Of a stretch of 43,817 bases of DNA, positions 9,866 to 17,220 are shown in pieces. Source of the stretch: Chryseobacterium gleum (GTDB lineage: Bacteria > Bacteroidota > Bacteroidia > Flavobacteriales > Flavobacteriaceae); the NCBI GenBank assembly GCA_945897915.1, contig CAMDGB010000019.1, positions 1 through 43,817 of the forward strand, given 5' to 3'. The notes under the pieces are model-generated. The model was not told the DNA's origin. It made no database searches and worked only from the letters and a program-made list of their open reading frames with translations. Both the position numbers and the translations under genes were made by a program. Every line of letters starts with the position of its first letter. Within the stretch, counting starts at the first letter, position 1.

Positions 9866-11272
9866 TTAATGTGTTTTTATCTTTGCTTTTTTTGCTTTTT
9901 TCACCAATGGAAAAATTTCAGATTCTACTCTGGCGGTTTGCGCTATTTTTATAAACTCTGCTTTAAGTTCTGGCATCGTTTCGGCTAAATTATTTTTTTC
10001 AAAAGGATCTTGGGCAAGATTGTAAATTTCAATATTTTGTTTTTGACTTGTCTTATCATACACAAAATTTACCTTCATATCCCCTTTTCTAATGGCTTGA
10101 CTTTGGCTGCGTTCCCAATACAGATAATCGTGTTGTTTTTGATTGTCAGTTTTTCCTAATAGTGTAGGTAAATAAGAAATTCCGTCAATATTATCAGGTG
10201 TTTTTGCCTTTACAATTTCTGCACAAGTAGGCAAAAAATCCCAAAAAGCGGAGATATGATTACTACTGCTTCCAGGAATAATTTTCCCTTTCCAAAAAGC
10301 AATTAAAGGGCTTTTAATTCCACCTTCATAAACTTCGGATTTTCTTCCTCTTAAATCTCCACCAGTACGTAGGTAACTATCTTCTTCTTTAGTAAGTGCC
10401 GATCCATTATCACTTGCGAAAATTATTAAGGTATTATCCAATAAATTCAGTTCTTTTAATTTCGCCACAATTTCGCCAACTTCTTGGTCTAATCTCGACG
10501 TTAATGCCGCATATTTAGGAACACTAAAATCTTCAGAATGAGCATCTCCTATGGGAAATCCTGTTTTTTTTGCATAATACTCTAATGTTTTATCATCGGG
10601 TTGGTGATACGGATTATGCGGTAAAGTAGGGCAAAAATAAAGGAAGAAAGGGTTATTTTTATTGGCTTCAACGAACTCTAATGCTCTATCTTTAATAATA
10701 TCAGCGCTATACACAGAATAAGGAGTGTCTATATTTGCATTTAATTCCACTAGGTCATTTTTACGCAAATAGGAAGTGAAATAATTATGGGCATGAATTT
10801 GACCATTATAACCATAAAACTGATCGAAACCTTGATTGTTTGGCGATCCCTCTGAAGCTGGATAACCCAATCCCCATTTCCCAAAAGCTCCAGTTGTATA
10901 TCCCGCAGTTTTCAAAATTTCGGCAACCGTGATTTCACTTGCAGGAATAGGCTCATTTCCTTCATAAGGAAGTGGTTTATTGTCTCTAATATAAGCATGT
11001 CCTGTATGTTTTCCGGTCATTAAAGTCCCTCGCGAAGGAGCGCAAATATTAGATCCACAATAATGATTAGAAAATTTCATTCCCTCTTTTGCTAGCTGAT
11101 CAATGTTGGGAGTTTCGATTATTTTACCGCCATAACTCCCCAACTCATTGTATCCCATATCATCGGCTAAAATGAAAACTATATTGGGTTTTTTAGTGTT
11201 TTTTGTTTCTTGGGCTTGTATCCCAAATGCTGCAAATAGGATAGCAAAAGTTAGTATGTTTTTCGTTTTCAT
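9866..11272 (-). CDS. Secreted S1-family sulfatase (CAPSR)
   Basis: A 468-residue type I sulfatase with a signal peptide ending near residue 20 (FGIQAQ). Metal ligands are in ADDMGYNELGSYGG (Asp37, Asp38); the formylglycine Cys77 lies in ICAPSRGTLMTG; GKWGLGYP and FASDNGS follow. The run with GHAYIRDN, GKWGLG and GFDQFYGYNGQIHAHNY is typical of the subfamily often classed S1_16, which includes galactose-4-sulfatases, but the subfamily call is from memory and needs SulfAtlas comparison. The C-terminus is Lys-rich. It differs clearly from both neighbouring sulfatases, so the operon encodes three distinct specificities and not recent duplicates. Confidence 0.95.
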   Translation of the reverse strand: MKTKNILTFAILFAAFGIQAQETKNTKKPNIVFILADDMGYNELGSYGGKIIETPNIDQLAKEGMKFSNHYCGSNICAPSRGTLMTGKHTGHAYIRDNKPLPYEGNEPIPASEITVAEILKTAGYTTGAFGKWGLGYPASEGSPNNQGFDQFYGYNGQIHAHNYFTSYLRKNDLVELNANIDTPYSVYSADIIKDRALEFVEANKNNPFFLYFCPTLPHNPYHQPDDKTLEYYAKKTGFPIGDAHSEDFSVPKYAALTSRLDQEVGEIVAKLKELNLLDNTLIIFASDNGSALTKEEDSYLRTGGDLRGRKSEVYEGGIKSPLIAFWKGKIIPGSSSNHISAFWDFLPTCAEIVKAKTPDNIDGISYLPTLLGKTDNQKQHDYLYWERSQSQAIRKGDMKVNFVYDKTSQKQNIEIYNLAQDPFEKNNLAETMPELKAEFIKIAQTARVESEIFPLVKKAKKAKIKTH

Positions 11273-11293
11273 TGTTGTTGTTTTATTTTTAAA

Positions 11294-12886
11294 TTAATTC
11301 TCCCCGTCTTTTTCAACAAAACCTGAAGGGATTGGAACTGTTTTTTTTCCAAATTTTTCGAAAAACTTGTCAAACATACTATAATACTTGTCTTTATACA
11401 ATTTTTTGATTTTTTCCTCTCGAATCTGTGGATAGTAATCAAAAACGTCTCCTTTGCCAAGTACTCTTGGGTCTTTTTGTTTTCTTAAATCCTTTTCCAT
11501 TTTAGTCTTTAACTCCTTAATTAAGGACGCATATTGAGGGTCGGAAGCAATATTGTTGACGCAATCCGGATCTTTTTCTAGATCAAAGAGTTCATCGGCA
11601 GGGCGTTTGCCAAAAGATAACTTGAAATAATTATAATCTTTATCTCCTTCTTTTAAACCCGTCAGATAGTTTTTTGTTGGCGAATCGTCGCAATTATTAT
11701 AGTTAAATTCTGGATCTCCAACAGGCCATCTGTTCGGTTTATAATTGTGAGAGTATAGATATTTATCCGTTCTAATGGCCCTTACGGGATAACTAACAGC
11801 GATTAGATCCCCATCTCTAGTACCATTGTCGTGACGTTCTTTTCCAATTAATGAATACGATCTCTTGGCATCAATTCGCCCTGATTTTTCAGAAACTAAT
11901 GCATCCAGAAAACTCTTTCCGGTCATTTGCTTGTCTGGTTTTAGCCCAGCTGCTTCCAAAAGCGTTGGGGCTACATCGGGAAAGTTTATAAAATCGGTCA
12001 CTACTCTACCTGGAATTATTTTATCGCCCCATCGTACTACAAAAGCTTCATGAAAATCTTCATCGTAAATTTGTCCTTTTACATACGGAAAAGGCATTCC
12101 TTGATCTGAGGTTGCAATAATAATGGTATTGTCAAGTAAACCACGCTTTTCTAAAGAAGCCAATGCTAAACCAATTTGACGATCATGGTATTCCACTTCT
12201 ACTCCATAATCAGCCAAATCACCACGAACTAATTCATTGTCAGGAAAAAAAGGTTGAACCGTAACTTTACTCAAATCTTTATTCTCCTTTTTATACGAAT
12301 CTTTTTCATATTTACGGTGCGCTTCATGGGTTCCAAACCAAAAACAAAATGGCTTTTCCGAGTCACTTTTGCTTAGAAATGCCTCGAAGTTTGATGCGTA
12401 ATCTTGTTTACTTATCCCTTTATAAGGGGGAATAAGTGAGATGTCATTGTATTCCCAACCAGCAGGATTGTGTTCCCCGTAGTACACTCCGGGTCCCCAA
12501 CCTTTGCCAGTATAGCCTATTGTATATCCGCTTTCTTCTAATAATTTAGGATAAAATTTCCATTTGGGTGGTATAACAGGAATGTGATTAGCCGCTTCTT
12601 CCAATTGCCAAGAATACCTTCCGGTTAAGAAACAAGCTCTGGATGGTGAACATTTTGGATTACAAACATAAGCATTGGTAAAAAGCGCGCCCTCATTTGC
12701 AATACGATCAAAATTGGGTGTTTTTATATATTTAGAACCATACACCCCCATACTATTTCTTGAGATGTCGTCCCCCATAATAACAAGAATATTTGGGCGC
12801 TTATTTTGAGCAACTCCTTCAATCGAATGGAAAAAACTTAATATTAAAAACAAGGAAGAGGTCAATAAGTAATAACTTTTTTTCAT
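11294..12886 (-). CDS. Secreted S1-family sulfatase (CSPSR), N-sulfoglucosamine-sulfohydrolase-like
   Basis: A 530-residue type I sulfatase with a signal peptide to about residue 26 (IEGVAQ). Metal ligands are in MGDDIS (Asp39, Asp40) and Cys79 in KCSPSRACFLTGR is the formylglycine site. The second metal motif is ATSDQGMPFPYVKG, with DQ in place of the usual DN, and EAFVVRWG follows. That pattern is characteristic of the heparan N-sulfatase-like group (S1_8), whose algal-polysaccharide members are not restricted to heparan. It is the third gene of the operon, 29 bases after the GH-like gene and 21 bases before the next sulfatase. Activity as a sulfatase is well supported; substrate is uncertain. 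Confidence 0.94.
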   Translation of the reverse strand: MKKSYYLLTSSLFLILSFFHSIEGVAQNKRPNILVIMGDDISRNSMGVYGSKYIKTPNFDRIANEGALFTNAYVCNPKCSPSRACFLTGRYSWQLEEAANHIPVIPPKWKFYPKLLEESGYTIGYTGKGWGPGVYYGEHNPAGWEYNDISLIPPYKGISKQDYASNFEAFLSKSDSEKPFCFWFGTHEAHRKYEKDSYKKENKDLSKVTVQPFFPDNELVRGDLADYGVEVEYHDRQIGLALASLEKRGLLDNTIIIATSDQGMPFPYVKGQIYDEDFHEAFVVRWGDKIIPGRVVTDFINFPDVAPTLLEAAGLKPDKQMTGKSFLDALVSEKSGRIDAKRSYSLIGKERHDNGTRDGDLIAVSYPVRAIRTDKYLYSHNYKPNRWPVGDPEFNYNNCDDSPTKNYLTGLKEGDKDYNYFKLSFGKRPADELFDLEKDPDCVNNIASDPQYASLIKELKTKMEKDLRKQKDPRVLGKGDVFDYYPQIREEKIKKLYKDKYYSMFDKFFEKFGKKTVPIPSGFVEKDGEN

Positions 12887-12915
12887 TTTTTTTAGATTCT
12901 TGGTGGTGTATTAAT

Positions 12916-14679
12916 TTATTTTCGTTGAATATTTACTTCAATGCCGTTAAAAATATCATCGATTGAATCGGTATTTACCAATATAAAATCAGACTCCATT
13001 TTTCCACTATGGTTTAACTGCATATCCGAAACCTCAACTGTTACAGTTTTCCACTGGTTATCGCCCTTCCCTTTTATCTCAAGAGCCGTTTTCATTTCTT
13101 TTCCTTTATTGTATTGTAATGCCCAAGTTGAACCCGGGTTTTTATCCAACCAAGTGATGGTAAATTTTAAATTTTTAGGTTTTGAAGCGATAAACATCTC
13201 ATCATCAAACTTAAAATACATAGTGTTTTTTCCTGTCGCATTTTCAAAAGAACGAGCAAAACGATCGTATTTAGAGGAGTTTTTGTCAATTTCACCTCTA
13301 ACCCTGAAAAGCCCTATGGAAGTTTCGTCGGGTTTAATTTGATACAAGAAACGTTCGAAATTTCCTTCGGCAATGTCCCATCCGGCATCATTGTATCCCT
13401 TTTGTCTCTCTCTTTGGTTAACTTGACCTATATCGACTGATTCTAAATCATCCATTTTTGCCCCTCTTGAGGCATAGGCATTACAAATGTTTGTATAGCG
13501 TTCCAGATTTTTCGATTTTGCATTTCCGAATTTTTTCTCAGGAAATTTAATGGTATCAGCGGCATTTAAACCTTCGTGAAAAACAGAAAAAACCGTAGTG
13601 GCAGAAGCTGGATAAACTTGTTGTGCATATTTGTTGTACATTTTAAAAATGTCTCTAATTTCCTGATGCTCCATAGCATATTCGATTGCTCTTTTAGAGC
13701 AATTATAAGACGATAATCCTGTATTAATTCCACTAAGGGCTGACCAATAAAAAGCCAATTCTGTATTGATGTTAAATATTTCTTTTCTCCAAGATTCATC
13801 CATTTCAGAAGCTGAGAACAATTTCATCCCTTTCGGATTAATAAGATAAGGCGTCCATTGCTCTTTGAATGATTGTTCGCCAGTTAAATGGTGTCCTCTG
13901 TTATATGCGCCCCCTTTTATACCAAATCCAATTTTTGGGTCGATCGTATTCATCACCCAATTGTTAGCAATGGGACTTTTTATAGGATCAACATTATTAA
14001 ATGTTAACACAATTTGACGGTCAGATACATCATTAAAATACTTCTTAAATTGCTCGAATGCTTCTATCCGATATTCTTCCCATACCTTTTTTTTGTCAAT
14101 AGCAAACTTTTCATCTTCAGGTTCTCCTTTGTAGGGTTCTTCGTCACCCGTTGCGCCTGTTTTTACTTGTACAAAAGCAATACAATCAAATTTTTCTTTA
14201 GGCTGATTTCTCAAAAAAAGTGAGAATTGTTTTATCAATTCAAAATAATATTTCTTATGATTTTCATTAATGTAATACGGGTAATTGGCAAATTTTATAG
14301 CATGTTTTTCAGGTTTTTTGCTAATTACTTTCACCAATGGCACACCATTATCATAGAGCCATAAAGGAGAATTTGGCCCTACATTTATGCTTATTTTTAC
14401 TATTTTATGATATTTAGCTGCTGTATTTAATACTTCTTGAAATTGAGAAAAATCAAATTTGCCTGGCCCAATGGATTGCACTTCTGCCCATGTAGCTGAC
14501 ACTTCTATGCCTAAAACAAAGTCGGCCTTTGGATCGGAATAGTCATCAACTCCTCCTCCTCGATCCCAAACACCATAAGACGTGATAGGCACAGCTATTT
14601 TTTGTGCTTGTGATTCTATAACAAAAAATAGAAAAAAGCCAATTAAGGCGGTGTATTTGTAGAAAGCCTTCATAATCAT
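12916..14679 (-). CDS. Putative TIM-barrel glycoside hydrolase (GH42-like)
   Basis: The 587-residue protein has a signal peptide ending near residue 25 (ESQAQ). Residues about 27-370 look like a clan GH-A type beta/alpha barrel: SATWAEVQSIGPGKFDFSQF matches the start of GH42-like barrels, where a Trp-containing strand is followed by xGxFDF. The strand FVQVKTGATGDEEPY offers Glu180 or Glu181 as acid/base, and LFSASEMDESW offers Glu292 as nucleophile. Residues about 440-587 look like a beta-sandwich (FKFDDEMFIA, FTITWLDKNPGSTWALQYNKG). I cannot place it in a named CAZy family; GH42, GH167 and other galactan-active families are the first to test. It lies just before three sulfatases, so it probably cleaves a sulfated or desulfated galactan-type chain. 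Met3 is an alternative start. Confidence 0.65.
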   Translation of the reverse strand: MIMKAFYKYTALIGFFLFFVIESQAQKIAVPITSYGVWDRGGGVDDYSDPKADFVLGIEVSATWAEVQSIGPGKFDFSQFQEVLNTAAKYHKIVKISINVGPNSPLWLYDNGVPLVKVISKKPEKHAIKFANYPYYINENHKKYYFELIKQFSLFLRNQPKEKFDCIAFVQVKTGATGDEEPYKGEPEDEKFAIDKKKVWEEYRIEAFEQFKKYFNDVSDRQIVLTFNNVDPIKSPIANNWVMNTIDPKIGFGIKGGAYNRGHHLTGEQSFKEQWTPYLINPKGMKLFSASEMDESWRKEIFNINTELAFYWSALSGINTGLSSYNCSKRAIEYAMEHQEIRDIFKMYNKYAQQVYPASATTVFSVFHEGLNAADTIKFPEKKFGNAKSKNLERYTNICNAYASRGAKMDDLESVDIGQVNQRERQKGYNDAGWDIAEGNFERFLYQIKPDETSIGLFRVRGEIDKNSSKYDRFARSFENATGKNTMYFKFDDEMFIASKPKNLKFTITWLDKNPGSTWALQYNKGKEMKTALEIKGKGDNQWKTVTVEVSDMQLNHSGKMESDFILVNTDSIDDIFNGIEVNIQRK

Positions 14680-14757
14680 TTTTTAAATATACTTAGAAAT
14701 AGTGTAAAAATCAATATTTTTAAAGTCTTCAGACTTAGTTATTTAATAAATACAAAA

Positions 14758-16179
14758 TTATTCTTTAATAAATTGTTTTGTAATAACACTACCATTTTCT
14801 TGCACCACTTTAACAATATAAACTCCTTTTCCTAAAGTTGCAACATTCACATCTGAAGTATTATTTTTAGATGCTACGTTTCTACCTTGAATATCATAAA
14901 CTTCAATTTTAGCAATGCTATCAGATGAACTTATATTCAAAACCTCTTGTGCTGGATTTGGATATAATGAAATTGTATTTTTAGTATTTCCAAAATCAGC
15001 AGTACTTAAGGCTAAAGGAACAACATTATCAAAAACAATTGAATCAATATATACAGAATTAGTTAAAGGATTAATATTCAATGCACCTCCAAGAATTGCA
15101 CCGTTGGTTGCAGGAGTTGCGTCAGCTATAGTTCCTGAAGCATTCACTATTACCCAATTTGTAGTATCCGTATGTGGTACAGCAGGCGAAACACTATTTG
15201 CACCAGATGTGTTTTTACAGTAGGTATTTCCTGAAATTACAATGTCACCTATTAAATAAGTCGCTGTTGCCAACCAAGTTGTTTTAACCCCAAAGTTTAA
15301 TTCTGGAAATTGATAACCATTATCCCAAGTAGTTAAATCAAAATCATAGGTTTTATAATCAATATCAGAAAAAGTATAGGTTTGAATTGGATTAAAAGCG
15401 GTTGCAACACCGGCTACTTTTCCATTTAATTGAAACAATGTATTGGTAGAGGTATTTTTTAATCTAATATGTGCATACTTATTTGTTCCTTCAACATGGG
15501 CAAGTAATGATGATAAAGCTACTTTACCATTATTAGCATTTGCAGTATTACAGTTGACCTTTAAAGTTCCGTTTGAAGATTCAGTTTCATGAACAGCCGT
15601 TGATCTTGTGAGAATAGAAAATCCTTCGGTTGTTGAATCAAAATTAAAAACATTAACTTCTGGTGTTACAAGATTAGCCAAAGGCTTAATGTAATCAATT
15701 AGAATATACTCTCCTGCTACAGGCGTATAGGCCTGACCACTACCTGAAGGTATAGTGTTTTTTTTACATAATATATCAATACCAACAGCAGCACCTGTCC
15801 ATGCGCTCACATCAACAGTGTAGGTTTGGTACTGCGCATTATTGGCGGAAATTAGAACTTCTCCATAATTAGCTGTAGTTCCTGCTGGAGCGAATCTTAA
15901 ATAGCTGATAGCACTCAGGTTTTTCAATCGTATTTCAATAAAGTTATTTGTATCCGCATTAATAGCGGCATCTGCCTTTTTTATTAATGGATTATTACCC
16001 TGATTTGCCACAAATACAACACTTAAATCCCCTCCTGTTTGTGTTACTGTATGCGCCCCTGCAGCTCCTCCAGAAGAATTGCATGTAAATCCCTCTGTTG
16101 AGGTGTCAAAATTGAATGGACCTTGAGCAAATATCAAAAAAGGAAGGATTAATAATAGATAAGTAATTTTTGTTTTCAT
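14758..16179 (-). CDS. T9SS-secreted protein with two carbohydrate-binding-like modules
   Basis: This is the first gene of the sulfatase operon. The 473-residue protein has a signal peptide to Gln19 and a C-terminal type A T9SS sorting domain at about 400-473 (ISLYPNPAQEVLNIS, IEVYDIQGR, GKGVYIVKV, KQFIKE), so it is exported across the outer membrane. Two related beta-sandwich modules start FNFDTSTEGF (residues 22-31) and FNFDSTTEGF (178-187) and each ends in a YILIDYI or VYIDSIVF strand. In the second, residues about 301-365 are an insertion containing ATYLIGDIVISGNTYCKN, 14 residues, then NWV, reminiscent of CBM5/12 domains. No catalytic residues are recognised. Polysaccharide binding is inferred from fold-like features and location. 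Confidence 0.8.
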   Translation of the reverse strand: MKTKITYLLLILPFLIFAQGPFNFDTSTEGFTCNSSGGAAGAHTVTQTGGDLSVVFVANQGNNPLIKKADAAINADTNNFIEIRLKNLSAISYLRFAPAGTTANYGEVLISANNAQYQTYTVDVSAWTGAAVGIDILCKKNTIPSGSGQAYTPVAGEYILIDYIKPLANLVTPEVNVFNFDSTTEGFSILTRSTAVHETESSNGTLKVNCNTANANNGKVALSSLLAHVEGTNKYAHIRLKNTSTNTLFQLNGKVAGVATAFNPIQTYTFSDIDYKTYDFDLTTWDNGYQFPELNFGVKTTWLATATYLIGDIVISGNTYCKNTSGANSVSPAVPHTDTTNWVIVNASGTIADATPATNGAILGGALNINPLTNSVYIDSIVFDNVVPLALSTADFGNTKNTISLYPNPAQEVLNISSSDSIAKIEVYDIQGRNVASKNNTSDVNVATLGKGVYIVKVVQENGSVITKQFIKE

Positions 16180-16352
16180 ATTTTTATATTTTTAAGTTAT
16201 AATATTAGTAAAATTAAACGAAATCTCAAGATTAGTATTGGTGAAAAAGTGTCATTCATAACGTTAATTTGTTTCAATTGAAAGTTAAATCAAGAAGCTA
16301 TTATTTATTAATCGTTTCTAATTTATTAAAATCAATATTATTGGCTGATTAG
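16180..16352. other. Upstream region of the sulfatase operon
   Basis: There is no coding frame in this 173-base stretch, which precedes the minus-strand operon. The best promoter-like string on the minus strand is TAATCTTG (16227-16234), one mismatch from TAnnTTTG and without a TTG box at the right distance. This fits a promoter that needs the HTCS activator, but no operator could be identified. Confidence 0.4.
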
Positions 16353-16553
16353 GTTTTCCGGCTAAAAACAAGTACTTCATTACAGGTAAAATACAGAATC
16401 GTTGTTGCTTTCCCTGATAAAGGCGAATTTAATAATTGGTTAAATAAAGCAACTGAATTGAACGTATTAGGGTTCAAGATTTCAGTTAGTTACTTAATAG
16501 AAAACACACAATTTGATAATGGATTTGAATTGGCAGATTACTATTTAAAATAA
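16353..16553 (+). pseudogene. Remnant of a DUF6371-like mobile-element protein (C-terminus)
   Basis: A 66-codon open frame runs from just after a TAG at 16350 to a TAA at 16551-16553, with no plausible start codon. It contains VKYRIVVAFPDKGEFNNW, then KATELNVLGFKISVSYLIEN, then GFELADYYLK at the end. This order (a VVxFPDxGxFxxW strand-turn, a KAxEL helix, and a final GFxLADYLx) is what I recall from the C-terminal part of DUF6371 proteins, which have a TOPRIM-like region and are carried by plasmids and integrative elements of Bacteroidota. The N-terminal zinc-finger and most of the body are missing, so it is a decayed fragment. Identification is by motif memory only. Confidence 0.55.
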
Positions 16554-16558
16554 TTTGT

Positions 16559-16566
16559 TATATTTG
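16559..16566 (+). promoter_or_regulatory. -7 element for the small lipoprotein gene
   Basis: TATATTTG matches TAnnTTTG exactly and lies 17 bases before the ATG at 16584. A TTG at 16530-16532 is 26 bases upstream, slightly beyond the usual spacing. The element starts only 5 bases after the remnant's stop codon. Confidence 0.55.
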
Positions 16567-16583
16567 ATTAAATTAAAATAAAT

Positions 16584-17150
16584 ATGAAAAAATTAACAAC
16601 AATTTTTTTGGCATTGGTATTAGGGGTGTTTTTTCTTCTAGGTTGTGGAAATGGTAGCCCAAGCCCAGAAGAAAAAGCTAAAATTATTAAAGCATACGAG
16701 GACTCTTTAGTTATGGCTAAAAAAGCGAAGCAAGAATCAATTGTAAATTCAGATTTGAAGGATAAAAAAATTATAAATATTCCAAAAAATGAGACCATTT
16801 TAAATTTTAAGCAGTTGTACCCAATTCTAAAAAAAAGCTTGCTTGAGATAGTTTGTGAATCATACCGAATAGAGGAGAAAATCAATAGTCTTTCAGCTTA
16901 CTCAAAGGAGTCAGATTCGCCTCTTTCATCTTGGAGCTGGGATTTTAATAATCAGCCATTAATAATAAAAGACATAGATAATGACGGCCTTATAGATTAT
17001 ACTATTGAGATGATAAATGGAGGTGGTGGATGTGGAGGACAAATTGAACAATCAGAAAGATGGACGTTATTTGGATCGAAGCCTGACAGATTTAAATGGA
17101 CACATACCATCCATTATAGATCAGAATCTGGGAAATGGGAGAAGAATTAA
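16584..17150 (+). CDS. Small lipoprotein with acidic DxDNDG loop, function unknown
   Basis: A 188-residue protein with a lipoprotein signal: a hydrophobic leader and Cys21 in LLGCGNG. Residues about 28-60 are charged and probably helical. Residues about 134-145 contain KDIDNDGLIDYTIEM, an EF-hand-like calcium loop of the kind seen in FG-GAP or VCBS-type repeats, followed by NGGGGCGGQ and WTLFGSKPDRF. I do not recognise the family. Its Gly-rich segment with one internal Cys is distinctive. It stands alone between a mobile-element remnant and a BspA-like gene and has its own promoter. A shorter overlapping frame at 17017-17217 looks like a shadow. Confidence 0.7.
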   Translation: MKKLTTIFLALVLGVFFLLGCGNGSPSPEEKAKIIKAYEDSLVMAKKAKQESIVNSDLKDKKIINIPKNETILNFKQLYPILKKSLLEIVCESYRIEEKINSLSAYSKESDSPLSSWSWDFNNQPLIIKDIDNDGLIDYTIEMINGGGGCGGQIEQSERWTLFGSKPDRFKWTHTIHYRSESGKWEKN

Positions 17151-17174
17151 CCCTATCCCTAATAGCAAGTATTA

Positions 17175-17182
17175 TAAATTTG
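17175..17182 (+). promoter_or_regulatory. -7 element for the BspA-like gene
   Basis: TAAATTTG matches TAnnTTTG and would start transcription about 32 bases before the ATG at 17221. No TTG -33 box is evident. Confidence 0.4.
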
Positions 17183-17220
17183 ATTTTCAGCGCTTAATAT
17201 TAATGCTTATCTTTTAAATT

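Noticed and set aside
11269..11460. Minus-strand frame of 63 codons at the 3' end of the third sulfatase
   Set aside because: It overlaps the end of the sulfatase gene in another frame and has no homologous features; a shadow.
8324..12886. Three sulfatase genes as recent tandem duplicates
   Set aside because: They share only the family motifs; lengths, flanking motifs and second metal site differ, so they are old, distinct subfamilies.
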